A stretch of DNA of 64,000 nt from Rhodobacteraceae bacterium HLUCCA12 (GTDB lineage Bacteria; Pseudomonadota; Alphaproteobacteria; Rhodobacterales; Rhodobacteraceae), in assembly GCA_001314715.1 (NCBI GenBank), contig LJSV01000001.1:62001-126000 (forward strand), read 5' to 3'. Numbering within the stretch: the first letter of the stretch is position 1; the number at the start of each line of letters is the position of its first letter. Below are positions 27,723-36,565 of this stretch, piece by piece. The position numbers and the translations under genes are program-made. The notes beneath the pieces were generated by a model. The model saw only the letters and a program-made list of their open reading frames with translations, searched no databases and was not told the origin of the DNA.

Positions 27723-29221
27723 TGCTGGCGCGGCTGGCACAGGTTCCGGTTCTGGTGCTGATGATCGGTGCCACCGGCCTGGCGATGCTGGTGCCGTCTG
27801 GCCATGCCTTTGCCTTCAGCGAATCGCCGGTCGGGCGCGCCTTTCTCTATTCGGCGCTGGTGTGCCTGTTGCTGTCGGCCCTGCTGGCGATCGCCACCAG
27901 CCGGCCGTCGCGGCGGTCGTCGGGGCGGGGGTTGTTCCCGCTTCTGGCCGCAATTTACCTGGTGTTGCCGGCCCTGATGGCCCTGCCGATGACCGAGGTT
28001 CTGAACCTGCGCTTCTTCGATGCCTGGTTCGAGATGATTTCCAGCTTCACCACCACCGGCGCCTCGCTGATCGACGCACCGCGCCAGGTGCCCGACGCGG
28101 TGCATCTGTGGCGGGCGATGGCGGGCTGGTTCGGCGGGCTGTTCGTTCTGGTCGCCGCCACCGCCCTGCTGGCGCCGCTGGGGCTGGGCGGGGTCGAACT
28201 GATCCGCCTGCGCACCGCCCCCAGCGGGGTGTCTCGCCCCGATGCCACGCAGGGCCATGGCCAGCGGTTGAAGGTGCATGGCGCGGTGATCCTGCCGTGG
28301 TATGCCGGGCTGACCGCGGCGCTGTGGTTCCTGCTGGTGCTGGCCGGCGTTCCGGGTCTGTCGGCGCTGGTACAGGCAATGTCGACGCTGTCCACCTCGG
28401 GGATCGTGTTGCGCCAGACATTGGGCGGGATCGGCTTCTGGGCCGAGGCCGCGATCTTCGTGTTCCTGATCCTTGCGCTCAGCCGGGGGTTCTTGCCCAG
28501 TCCGGGCGGGCGGGCGCGCCGCGCCGTCGATCCGGGGCCGGAACTGCCGCTGGCTGCGGTGATCGTGGGGCTGGTGACGCTGGTCGTGGCGGCGCGCCAC
28601 TGGCTGGGCGCCTTCGAGGTTGCCGAGGGAGAGAACCTGCCCGCGCTGGGGCGCGCGATCTGGGGCACGCTGTTTACCAGCCTGTCGTTCCTGACAACGA
28701 CCGGATTCGTCAGCCATGACTGGGCGGCGATGCGCCTGTGGTCGGGGCTGACCCCGCCGGGGCTGGTGCTGATGGGGCTTGCCATCATCGGTGGGGGCGT
28801 GGCGACGACCGCAGGCGGGGTCAAGCTGTTGCGCGTCTACGCGCTGGCGCGGATGGGCGGGCTGGAGTTGCAGCGCATGATCTATCCGTCGATGGTGATG
28901 GGCGGCGGCGCGCGCCAACGCTTCCTGATGACGCATGGCGCCCATGCCGCATGGCTGTTCGCGATGGTCTTTGCCCTGACGGCGGCGGTCCTGCTGGCGC
29001 TGCTGATGCTGTTCGGCATGAGTTTCGAGACCGGCCTGATCTTTACCTTCGCCGCGCTCACCACGACCGGGCAACTGGTGCAGGTCGCGGGGGATCTGCC
29101 GCTGCACTGGTGGCTTCTGTCCGACCCGGCCAAGGCCGCGCTGGCGCTGGGGATGATTCTGGGCCGGCTGGAAATCCTGGCGTTGCTGGCGCTTTTGATG
29201 ACGCGATTTGCCCGCGACTGA
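27722..29221 (+). CDS. trkH: Trk potassium uptake channel subunit TrkH
   Basis: 499-residue inner-membrane K+ channel/transporter with about ten hydrophobic segments and the four pore-loop repeats typical of Trk/Ktr, the first visible as SSFTTTGASLID, later ones as STLSTSGIVL and SFLTTTGFVSHDW. The start ATG overlaps the trkA stop, which makes the assignment firm. Length agrees with TrkH (~480-500). Confidence 0.93.
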   Translation: MLARLAQVPVLVLMIGATGLAMLVPSGHAFAFSESPVGRAFLYSALVCLLLSALLAIATSRPSRRSSGRGLFPLLAAIYLVLPALMALPMTEVLNLRFFDAWFEMISSFTTTGASLIDAPRQVPDAVHLWRAMAGWFGGLFVLVAATALLAPLGLGGVELIRLRTAPSGVSRPDATQGHGQRLKVHGAVILPWYAGLTAALWFLLVLAGVPGLSALVQAMSTLSTSGIVLRQTLGGIGFWAEAAIFVFLILALSRGFLPSPGGRARRAVDPGPELPLAAVIVGLVTLVVAARHWLGAFEVAEGENLPALGRAIWGTLFTSLSFLTTTGFVSHDWAAMRLWSGLTPPGLVLMGLAIIGGGVATTAGGVKLLRVYALARMGGLELQRMIYPSMVMGGGARQRFLMTHGAHAAWLFAMVFALTAAVLLALLMLFGMSFETGLIFTFAALTTTGQLVQVAGDLPLHWWLLSDPAKAALALGMILGRLEILALLALLMTRFARD

Positions 29222-29380
29222 CGCCATGGCTGGGCCATTCGACCCTTGCCGCCGGACAAAATCCGGTCTAATGCGCTGAATTGGACTGGAAATCGGCGTT
29301 TTCGCGCTTCATACTGCCCCCCGCAGGGGGGTGCTGTGCCGAAATGACAGGTGCAGGCCGCAAAAAAGGTTAAGAATAAC

Positions 29381-29614
29381 ATGGCCACAGACAAGCAAAA
29401 CTTGCAGGATGCCTTTCTCAACCACGTTCGCAAGAACAAGGTGCCGGTGACGATCTTCCTGATCAACGGCGTGAAGTTGCTGGGCGTCATCACCTGGTTC
29501 GACAATTTCTGCGTTCTTCTGCGTCGTGAAGGGCAAAGCCAGCTGGTCTACAAGCATGCGATTTCGACGATCATGCCGGGCCAGCCCATCAATCTTTACA
29601 ATGGCGACGAGTGA
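29381..29614 (+). CDS. hfq: RNA chaperone Hfq
   Basis: 77-residue Sm-like hexameric RNA chaperone mediating small RNA-mRNA pairing. Both Sm motifs are visible: [20 protein letters not shown] (Sm1 start) and [14 protein letters not shown] (Sm2 with the YKH signature). Short, with no acidic C-terminal tail, as in alphaproteobacteria. The ATG at 29381 is used; an in-frame upstream start would add ten non-conserved residues. Lies between trkH (159 bases) and hflX (21 bases). Confidence 0.97.
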   Translation: MATDKQNLQDAFLNHVRKNKVPVTIFLINGVKLLGVITWFDNFCVLLRREGQSQLVYKHAISTIMPGQPINLYNGDE

Positions 29615-29635
29615 TCGCCATCTGAGCGGGGCCGC

Positions 29636-30967
29636 GTGAGCGCGCAAGACGGCGATACCACCACGGCGACGGGCAGGGCGCCGACGCGCGCGCTGGTTCT
29701 GCATCCCGATATCCGCGGCACCGACACCGCTCGTGATCCCGAGGGCGCACTGGCCGAGGCCATGGCCCTGGCGCGGGCCCTGCCGGGGATCGCGCTGATC
29801 GACGGGCAGGTCGTGCGCCTGCCGCGGCCGCATCCGGGGCATTTGTTCGGATCGGGCAAGGTGGCCGAGCTGAAGGCCCGGATCGAGGCCGACGAGATCG
29901 AGCTGGTTCTGGTCGATGGCCCGGTATCGCCCGTGCAGCAACGCAACCTGGAACGCGAATGGTCGGTCAAGCTGCTGGATCGCACGGGGCTGATCCTTGA
30001 GATTTTTGCCGATCGCGCGCGCACCCGCGAGGGCGTGTTGCAGGTCGAATTGGCCGCGCTCAGCTATCAGCGCACCCGGCTGGTGCGGGCCTGGACGCAC
30101 TTGGAACGCCAGCGCGGCGGGTTGGGCTTTGTCGGCGGACCGGGCGAAACCCAGATCGAGGCCGACCGCCGCGCGATCGACACGCAGATGGTGCGCCTGC
30201 GCCGGCAACTGGAAAAGGTGGCGAAGACCCGTGAGCTGCATCGTGCCGCGCGGCGCAGGGTGCCGTATCCGGTGGTTGCGCTGGTGGGCTATACCAACGC
30301 GGGAAAGTCCACGCTTTTCAACCGGATGACCGGCGCGGCGGTGATGGCCAAGGACATGCTGTTCGCCACGCTGGACCCTACGATGCGGGCGGTGGTACTG
30401 CCCGGCGGGCTTGAGGTGATCTTGTCGGACACAGTCGGATTCATATCGGATCTGCCGACGCAACTTGTGGCCGCGTTCCGCGCGACGCTGGAAGAGGTGC
30501 TGGAGGCCGATCTGATCGTGCATGTGCGCGACATCGCCCATCCCGAGACCGAGGCGCAGGCCGCCGATGTCGAATCGATCCTGGCCGATCTGGGCGTGGC
30601 GCAATCGGTGCCCCGGATCGAGGTCTGGAACAAGATCGACCTGTTGCCCGCCGACGACCCCCTGCTGACGGTGGCCGCGCGCCGCGACACGGTTTATCCG
30701 GCATCGGCCCTGACTGGCGCGGGGCTTGAGACGGTCTTTGCGGCCATCACGGCGGCCCTGGATGACGAGCGCCACGAAACCGTGCTTGATCTGGCCTACG
30801 ATCAGGGGCGCGCGCGTGCCTGGCTTTTTTCGGAGGGGGTGGTCTTGGACGAAGAGCCGGGGGATACGGGGTCGACGATCCGCGTGAACTGGACCGCCCG
30901 GCAGCGCCGCCGGTTTGAGAGCCTTCTGGCGCCGGATGCGGCGGACGGGCAGGGGGCGGACGACTAG
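29636..30967 (+). CDS. hflX: Ribosome-associated GTPase HflX
   Basis: 443-residue GTPase acting on the 50S subunit and stalled ribosomes. The HflX N-terminal domain includes HPGHLFGSGKVAEL and the glycine-rich linker GGLGFVGGPGETQIE. The G domain has G1 GYTNAGKST, G3 DTVGF and G4 NKID. A GTG start 21 bases after hfq gives an appropriate N-terminus. hfq-hflX pairing is widely conserved. Confidence 0.95.
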   Translation: MSAQDGDTTTATGRAPTRALVLHPDIRGTDTARDPEGALAEAMALARALPGIALIDGQVVRLPRPHPGHLFGSGKVAELKARIEADEIELVLVDGPVSPVQQRNLEREWSVKLLDRTGLILEIFADRARTREGVLQVELAALSYQRTRLVRAWTHLERQRGGLGFVGGPGETQIEADRRAIDTQMVRLRRQLEKVAKTRELHRAARRRVPYPVVALVGYTNAGKSTLFNRMTGAAVMAKDMLFATLDPTMRAVVLPGGLEVILSDTVGFISDLPTQLVAAFRATLEEVLEADLIVHVRDIAHPETEAQAADVESILADLGVAQSVPRIEVWNKIDLLPADDPLLTVAARRDTVYPASALTGAGLETVFAAITAALDDERHETVLDLAYDQGRARAWLFSEGVVLDEEPGDTGSTIRVNWTARQRRRFESLLAPDAADGQGADD

Positions 30968-31001
30968 GGTCCGCGGCACCATCGCTTGCGAGACGTGATC
31001 G

Positions 31002-32174
31002 TCATCCCTCGTCCTCGTCGCTGCGCAGTTCGATTTCGCCCAGTTCCATCAGGTTGCGCACGCTGGTGACGACCGCGGTCATGGCCTCTTCGCCGTCGCG
31101 GCTGCGCACCTTGCCGCGAATGTCGACCTCGTCGCGCAGGGTCGCGGCCATGCGTTGCGACATGTTGTCCAGCAGGAACGCGACCGATCGCGCCGCGTCG
31201 GTGTCGGGTTGCAAGCCGGCATAGGCGAAGGCCGTGATCAGGTCGGTCTGGGCCACATCGCGCAAGACCTTGCCGACATCGCGCGGTTTCAGCCGTTCGT
31301 GGATATTGGCAAAGGTGAAGATCGCCTTGCGCACGCCATCGGCAAAGGCGCGATCGTCCCGATCCAGCCCCGAGAGCAGGTCTTCGCGCATCCGGGTCGG
31401 CGCGTTGGTCAGGATGTCACCCACCCGGCGGGCCGGCGGTGCGGCAAAGGCGGGGGGCGGGCGTTCATCAAGCTGGGTCGCCAGGGCATTGCCGATCCGC
31501 GCCACAAGGCGGGGGTTGATCGCCTGGGTGCGCGCGACCGCATGGGCCACGCGGCGCGCGCGTTCGCCCGGCATCAGGCCCAGCAATTCGGCCGCCTTCT
31601 TGACGGCCAGCTTGGACACGACAACCGCCGCGACCTCGGCGCTTTCGCGTTCCAGCAGGGTGACGAGGGTTTCGCAATCGGCATCGGCCAGGCGTTCCCA
31701 GGGATCGACCACGCCCCGCGCCCGCGCGATCTGGCGCAGCCGGGTGGCGGCGGTCGGACTGAGTCTGCCATCCAGCGCCTTGAGCGCGCCGCCGACCCCA
31801 CCGTGAAAGCTGAGCCCCACCTGTTCCAGTGTTTCCACGAATTCCGTGACCACCGCGACCAGCGTGTCGCGGTCCACCAGGCGCATGGTGCACATCTCCT
31901 CGCTCAGCGCGTTCTGCATCGCCTCGGGCAGGTTGGCGAGCTTCAGTTCCGTGCCATCCGACAGCAGCAGTTGTACCAGCACCGCCGCCTTCTGCCGGCC
32001 GTTCAGACGCCGAATAGTGCGGCCGTTGGGGCTGGTCGCATGCGGCGGCACGGACGGTATGGCCCTGCGGCCCGGCGCCGGCACGGCCATGTCGCCAAGC
32101 GGGGGCAGGCCACCATCGGGCGCAGTCAGGAGATCGGCCATGGGCAGGGCCGGCATCAGCGGGTCATCGGGCAT
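31002..32174 (-). CDS. Divergent FliG-like flagellar motor switch protein
   Basis: 390 residues against ~335 for typical FliG. The first ~55 residues are Pro/Ala-rich and without family resemblance. The rest follows FliG: N domain (NGRQKAAVLVQLL), middle domain and a well-conserved C domain (RKAIFTFANIHERLKPRDVGKVLRDV, MSQRMAATLRDEVD, GEIEL at the end). The middle-domain EHPQ motif is absent; the equivalent segment reads ESAEVAAVVVSKL. No other flagellar gene is in the window, so it is an orphan copy downstream of ispG. It may be the working motor FliG displaced from its cluster or a paralogue with another job. Confidence 0.8.
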   Translation of the reverse strand: MPDDPLMPALPMADLLTAPDGGLPPLGDMAVPAPGRRAIPSVPPHATSPNGRTIRRLNGRQKAAVLVQLLLSDGTELKLANLPEAMQNALSEEMCTMRLVDRDTLVAVVTEFVETLEQVGLSFHGGVGGALKALDGRLSPTAATRLRQIARARGVVDPWERLADADCETLVTLLERESAEVAAVVVSKLAVKKAAELLGLMPGERARRVAHAVARTQAINPRLVARIGNALATQLDERPPPAFAAPPARRVGDILTNAPTRMREDLLSGLDRDDRAFADGVRKAIFTFANIHERLKPRDVGKVLRDVAQTDLITAFAYAGLQPDTDAARSVAFLLDNMSQRMAATLRDEVDIRGKVRSRDGEEAMTAVVTSVRNLMELGEIELRSDEDEG

Positions 32175-32253
32175 GATCGGTTCCGAGCGATTGCGCGATC
32201 ATCCTTGCCCGAAAATGTTAAGGCCCCGCTAACTGGCGCAACCACTTGCCAGC

Positions 32254-32267
32254 TTGATCCATGTCAA
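32254..32267. promoter_or_regulatory. FNR/FnrL-type box
   Basis: TTGATCCATGTCAA matches the FNR consensus TTGAT-N4-ATCAA in nine of ten specified positions. It lies 80 bases upstream of the FliG-like start (minus strand) and about 115 bases upstream of an unexplained plus-strand terminator. FnrL is the oxygen regulator of Rhodobacteraceae; which transcript it serves is open. Confidence 0.6.
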
Positions 32268-32294
32268 GGCACGCCCGGCGATGATATGCACAAA

Positions 32295-32413
32295 TCACAG
32301 GCGAAGTCGGGGCGGAACCATACGCCTGATCTTCATCTCCCGTTCTCCGGGCGCACCTCCCTGTGTCCGGTTATCTTTGCGCCGCGAGAGGTTTCTCTCG
32401 CGGCTCTTTTTTT
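32295..32413 (+). ncRNA. Candidate small RNA ending at an orphan intrinsic terminator
   Basis: The intergenic region between the two minus-strand genes ispG and fliG contains a canonical plus-strand terminator with no plus-strand gene in front of it. An FNR box centred at 32260.5 would place a class II start near 32295-32302, giving an RNA of roughly 110-120 nt. Its middle is pyrimidine-rich with CTCCC and CCTCCC runs resembling anti-Shine-Dalgarno stretches of regulatory RNAs. The 5' end is an estimate; no good -10 box could be fixed by eye. Confidence 0.4.
32381..32413 (+). terminator. Rho-independent terminator, plus strand
   Basis: Perfect 10-bp stem GCCGCGAGAG / CTCTCGCGGC with GTTT loop, then TCTTTTTTT on the plus strand; the last T is within the ispG stop codon on the other strand. 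On the minus strand the hairpin is followed by GCAAAGAT, with no T run, so it is oriented against ispG. This is the best intrinsic terminator in the window, which makes the lack of a plus-strand gene notable. Confidence 0.85.
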
Positions 32414-33534
32414 CACGCCTGCGCTTCGGTTTCGGCCTCAATCTCGGCGGCGCGCTTTTCGACCAGCTCGACGATATGGTCGATCATCTGGTCGTTCGAC
32501 ATGCGGTGCGATTGCTTGCCGGCCATATAAACCATGCCGTTGCCGGCGCCGCCGCCGGTAAACCCGATATCGGTCAGCAAGGCCTCGCCCGGGCCATTGA
32601 CCACGCAGCCGATGATCGACAGGCTCATCGGGGTCTTGATGTGATCAAGCCGCTTTTCCAGGGCTTCCACCGTCTTGATCACGTCAAATCCCTGGCGCGC
32701 GCAACTGGGGCAAGAGATGATCTGCACACCGCGGGTGCGCAGGCCCAGCGATTTCAGGATCTCATATCCGACGCGCACTTCCTCGACCGGGTCGGCCGAC
32801 AGCGACACGCGAATCGTGTCGCCAATTCCCATCCACAGCAGATTTCCCAGACCCACGGCCGATTTCACGGTGCCTGACATCAGGCCGCCGGCCTCGGTGA
32901 TACCCAGATGGATCGGGGCATCCGTCGCCTCGGCCAGCATCTGATAGGCGGTGGCGGCCAGGAACACGTCCGAGGCCTTGCAGCTGATCTTGAACTCGTG
33001 AAAATCGTTGTCCTGCAAAAGCTTGATATGATCGAGGCCGGATTCGACCATGGCGTCGGGGCAGGGCTCGCCGTATTTTTCCAGGAGATGGCGTTCCAGA
33101 CTGCCGGCGTTCACGCCGATACGGATGGAACAGCCGTGATCCTTGGCGGCCTTGACCACCTCGCGCACCCGTTCGGCCGAGCCGATATTGCCGGGGTTGA
33201 TGCGCAGGCAGGCCGCGCCCGCCTCGGCCGCCTCAATCGCGCGCTTGTAGTGGAAATGGATGTCCGCAACGATCGGCACCGGGCTTTCACGGACGATCTC
33301 ACGCAGGGCGCGGGTCGAGTCGGCATCGGGGGTGGAGACGCGCACGATATCGGCCCCGACATCGTGCGCGGCCTGAATCTGGGCGACGGTTGCGCGCACG
33401 TCGGTGGTGTCGGTGTTGGTCATGGTCTGTACCGTGATCGGTGCATCGCCCCCGACGGGCACCGGGCCGACCATGATCTGGCGCGACTTGCGGCGGTCGA
33501 TGTTGCGCCACGGACGGATCGGATTGTGCGACAT
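32413..33534 (-). CDS. ispG: (E)-4-hydroxy-3-methylbut-2-enyl-diphosphate synthase (flavodoxin)
   Basis: 373-residue [4Fe-4S] enzyme converting MECPP to HMBPP in the non-mevalonate isoprenoid pathway. N-terminal TIM barrel ([33 protein letters not shown]) and C-terminal iron-sulfur domain with the cysteines of CPSCARQ and CVVNGPGEA. The start at 33534 is chosen over upstream in-frame codons because the family begins with the [10 protein letters not shown] region. Follows rodZ at 229 bases, the usual rodZ-ispG order. Confidence 0.95.
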   Translation of the reverse strand: MSHNPIRPWRNIDRRKSRQIMVGPVPVGGDAPITVQTMTNTDTTDVRATVAQIQAAHDVGADIVRVSTPDADSTRALREIVRESPVPIVADIHFHYKRAIEAAEAGAACLRINPGNIGSAERVREVVKAAKDHGCSIRIGVNAGSLERHLLEKYGEPCPDAMVESGLDHIKLLQDNDFHEFKISCKASDVFLAATAYQMLAEATDAPIHLGITEAGGLMSGTVKSAVGLGNLLWMGIGDTIRVSLSADPVEEVRVGYEILKSLGLRTRGVQIISCPSCARQGFDVIKTVEALEKRLDHIKTPMSLSIIGCVVNGPGEALLTDIGFTGGGAGNGMVYMAGKQSHRMSNDQMIDHIVELVEKRAAEIEAETEAQA

Positions 33535-33698
33535 GCGGCCTGGTCCCTGCTGTTTCGCCTGCGCCCATGACATAGGCGCAAGCCATGCATGAGGCAATGC
33601 AGGCGCACGGCCGCGGGCGGATTTCTTTTGCGTCGCGGCGCCCCGATTCAAGCTCGCGCACAGGTCCGCGCGCCAGGGGTCTGACTGACAGGTTGGGT

Positions 33699-33794
33699 TC
33701 TACTCGTCGCGCAGGCGCGCGACATGCACGTATCGCAGCGCCGAGACATTCCCGAGCATGGCTCTACTCGTCGCGCAGGCGCGCGACATGCACG
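33699..33794. repeat. 32-bp direct repeat duplicating the 3' end of rodZ
   Basis: The 32 bases at 33763-33794, which include the rodZ stop and the codons for its last residues (HVARLRDE), are repeated exactly at 33699-33730, 64 bases downstream in the rodZ direction. The spacer between copies is not itself repeated. Confidence 0.85.
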
Positions 33795-35014
33795 GCCAGA
33801 TCCTCGTCGCGGCTGAGATCGGCCAGTTCGAAGCGCTCGCGCAGGTCATCGACCGACAGCGCGATATCCCGCACCACGTTGGCGCCGGATGCGGCCGGGC
33901 CATAGGCCTCGCCGTCGATCAGGAAATAGACCGAGCCCGAGTTTCCGGCATGCAGGCTGGGCGGGGATTCGGTCTGGGGCAGGGTGTAGCGTTCGCCGGT
34001 GTCTAGGATGCGTTCGAACACCACCGTGCCATCGGCGCCGCGCACCCGCATCCAAGCCGGGCGCACCGCCAGGATCTCGACCTGCGGCGGGCCGCTGTCC
34101 AGCACGCGCGGTGCGCCGTCCTCGGCTGTTTCGGTGGGTTCGTCCTCGGTGCTCGACTGGTCCAGCGCACCGGCCAGCGCCTCGGCGACGGCGTTGTCGG
34201 TGGTGAACAACTCGGGGCGATCCTCGTTGCCCCCGGTGCGGGTGTCGATGGCGGCGATCGGGCCGTCGCGCGGCGTCAGCACCGGCACATCCAGCGCCTC
34301 GGGGCGCGACAGGCGCACGCGCCCCTCGGCCCGCGCGATCTGTGTCGGCGTGGCGTCATCGTCATCGGCGCGCCCCTCGCGTGACGGTTCGGACGAATCG
34401 CTTGCCATGGCCGATGTCGGGGTCTCGGGCACCGGATCGAAGTCGCTGGCCACATCGGGGACGATATCGGCCGGCGCGACCTGGACGCGCTGCACCTCCT
34501 GCAAGACGGTCCAGCCGGCAAAGCCCAGTCCCAGGATCAGCGCGGCCAGCACCGTCACCGAACCCAGGGCGCCGGGCTCGATCCGTCGCCAGAAGGGCTC
34601 GGGGTCGGGCAGCAGACCCACCCCCTTGAGGGCGCCACTGCGCGGCTCGGAGGCCGGGATTTCGCGCTGTTGTCGCGTCGCGGGCGCCATCGCGGCCATG
34701 CCATGGGCGACCGAGAAATCGTGTTCGAGGCAGAACCGCTCATAAACCCATTCGGGGTCCATGCCCAGATACCGCGCATAGGACCGCACGAACCCGGCGA
34801 CGAAGCTGGGCGCCTCGAAAGCGCTCAGATCGCCGTTTTCGATCGCGGCGATATGAGCAGCACGGATGTGCAATTCGCGCTGCACGTCGAGCAGCGATTT
34901 TCCCAGCGTGGCCCGTTCGCCGCGCAAAAGATCACCCAGGCGAAGCTCGTAATCGTCGAAGCCGCGCTGTCTGGTCTCATCTTGTGCCGGAGGTTGGTCC
35001 TTCCGCCAGATCAT
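33764..35014 (-). CDS. rodZ: Cytoskeletal/cell-shape protein RodZ
   Basis: 416-residue single-pass membrane protein linking MreB to the cell-wall machinery. An N-terminal Xre-like HTH (LGDLLRGERATLGKSLLDVQ ... AAIENGD, SFVAGFVRSYARYLG) at residues ~25-95, one transmembrane helix at ~150-172, then an acidic, low-complexity periplasmic linker and the C-terminal DUF4115 domain (VEILAVRPAWMRVRGADG). Lies upstream of ispG as in many proteobacteria. The final codons are duplicated 64 bases downstream. Confidence 0.88.
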   Translation of the reverse strand: MIWRKDQPPAQDETRQRGFDDYELRLGDLLRGERATLGKSLLDVQRELHIRAAHIAAIENGDLSAFEAPSFVAGFVRSYARYLGMDPEWVYERFCLEHDFSVAHGMAAMAPATRQQREIPASEPRSGALKGVGLLPDPEPFWRRIEPGALGSVTVLAALILGLGFAGWTVLQEVQRVQVAPADIVPDVASDFDPVPETPTSAMASDSSEPSREGRADDDDATPTQIARAEGRVRLSRPEALDVPVLTPRDGPIAAIDTRTGGNEDRPELFTTDNAVAEALAGALDQSSTEDEPTETAEDGAPRVLDSGPPQVEILAVRPAWMRVRGADGTVVFERILDTGERYTLPQTESPPSLHAGNSGSVYFLIDGEAYGPAASGANVVRDIALSVDDLRERFELADLSRDEDLAVHVARLRDE

Positions 35015-35160
35015 CCGCTCTGTCCCTGTTTACCGCCTGCCCGCAGGGTTTGCTGGCAGCACCGCCCCACCACGTGTTGTGGATGACCGAGTCGCGCTGC
35101 CGCTACCTCTTGTTGATTTCTTAGCAGATCACAACAACGTTTTGAAGCTGCGGCGTGCAC

Positions 35161-36390
35161 TCACGCGGTCAGTTCGGCGCGATTCAGCGCACAATGCGCC
35201 CACAGGGCATCCATCGCGGCGACAACGCGGTCGATTTCCTTGGGATCGTGCACGGGCGAGGGGGTAAAGCGCAGCCGTTCGGTGCCACGCGGCACGGTGG
35301 GAAAGTTGATCGGCTGGACATAGACGCCATAGCGTTCCAGCAGCATGTCCGAGATGATCTTGCAGTGCACCGGATCGCCGACATGGACCGGCACGATATG
35401 GCTGCCATGGTCGATGATCGGCAATCCCAGCCCTTTCAGCCGCATCTTCAGGATACGGGCGTGCAATTGCTGGGCATCGCGCAGCTTCTGCCCCTCGGCG
35501 GTCTTGAGAAAGGCGATCGAGGCCGCGCAGCCGGCCGCCACCGCCGGCGGCAGCGAGGTGGTGAAGATGAAACCCGGCGCATAGGATCGGATGGCATCGA
35601 CCATCTTGGCGCTGGCCGCGATATAGCCGCCCATCACGCCATAGGCCTTGGCCATGGTGCCGTTGATAATGTCGAAGCGATGCATCAGCCCTTCGCGTTC
35701 GGCGACCCCGGCACCACGCGGGCCATACATGCCCACCGCGTGCACCTCGTCGATATAGGTCAGCGCGCCGAATTCGTCGGCCAGATCGCAGATCTCGGCC
35801 AGCGCGCCGAAATCGCCATCCATCGAATAGATCGATTCGAAGGCGATCAGCTTGGGCGCGGCGGGGTCGTCCGCCTCAAGGAGCTGGCGCAGATGGGCGA
35901 CATCGTTGTGGCGAAACACCCGCTTGGCGCCGCCATTGCGGCGAATACCCTCGATCATCGAGGCGTGGTTGAGTTCGTCCGAATAGATGATCAGGCCGGG
36001 AAACAGGCGCGGCAAAGTAGAAAGCGTGGCGTCATTCGCGATATAGGCCGAGGTAAAGACCAGCGCCGCCTCTTTTTGGTGCAGATCGGCGATCTCGGCT
36101 TCCAGCTGCTTGTGCCAGATGGTGGTGCCAGAGATGTTGCGCGTGCCGCCCGACCCCGCACCCGTGGCCTCAAGCGCGGCATGCATCGCGGCCAGAACGG
36201 CAGGATGTTGGCCCATGCCCAGGTAATCGTTGCCGCACCAGACCGTGATGTCCTGCTCGCCGCCGTCGGGCCGGCGCCAGACGGCTTGCGGGAAGTGACC
36301 CTTGCGCCGTTCGATATCGATAAAGGTCCGATAGCGACCCTCGTCGTGCAGGCGTTGCAGGGCGGCGTCGAGTGCGGCATCAAAGTTCAA
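35161..36390 (-). CDS. hemA: 5-Aminolevulinate synthase (Shemin pathway)
   Basis: 409-residue PLP enzyme condensing glycine and succinyl-CoA to 5-aminolevulinate, first step of haem and (in phototrophs) bacteriochlorophyll synthesis. Key regions: glycine-rich [25 protein letters not shown], the PLP-lysine segment [13 protein letters not shown] and FTPSPVHDP near the end. Length matches R. sphaeroides HemA (~407). An FNR-like sequence lies 120 bases upstream; FnrL control of hemA is known in Rhodobacter. Confidence 0.96.
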   Translation of the reverse strand: MNFDAALDAALQRLHDEGRYRTFIDIERRKGHFPQAVWRRPDGGEQDITVWCGNDYLGMGQHPAVLAAMHAALEATGAGSGGTRNISGTTIWHKQLEAEIADLHQKEAALVFTSAYIANDATLSTLPRLFPGLIIYSDELNHASMIEGIRRNGGAKRVFRHNDVAHLRQLLEADDPAAPKLIAFESIYSMDGDFGALAEICDLADEFGALTYIDEVHAVGMYGPRGAGVAEREGLMHRFDIINGTMAKAYGVMGGYIAASAKMVDAIRSYAPGFIFTTSLPPAVAAGCAASIAFLKTAEGQKLRDAQQLHARILKMRLKGLGLPIIDHGSHIVPVHVGDPVHCKIISDMLLERYGVYVQPINFPTVPRGTERLRFTPSPVHDPKEIDRVVAAMDALWAHCALNRAELTA

Positions 36391-36509
36391 GGCAGTCTCC
36401 CTCGCGTAACGCTGGGTCGGTCTTTCTGTGCGCGGTTTGTGGCACGTTGTCCGGCGCGGCGGATGAAAAGGTTACACAAATTCCCTAACGCCGCCTATCG
36501 CGCACAAAC

Positions 36510-36523
36510 ATGACCTGGATCAA
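36510..36523. promoter_or_regulatory. FNR-like half-conserved box upstream of hemA
   Basis: On the minus strand TTGATCCAGGTCAT: one half-site is perfect and the other matches in three of five positions. It is 120 bases before the hemA ATG. Known FnrL regulation of hemA in Rhodobacter makes it credible, but the sequence match is only moderate. Confidence 0.4.
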
Positions 36524-36565
36524 TTCCAAACAATGTCGCACCCCGCCCGGGCAGATATAACAAGA

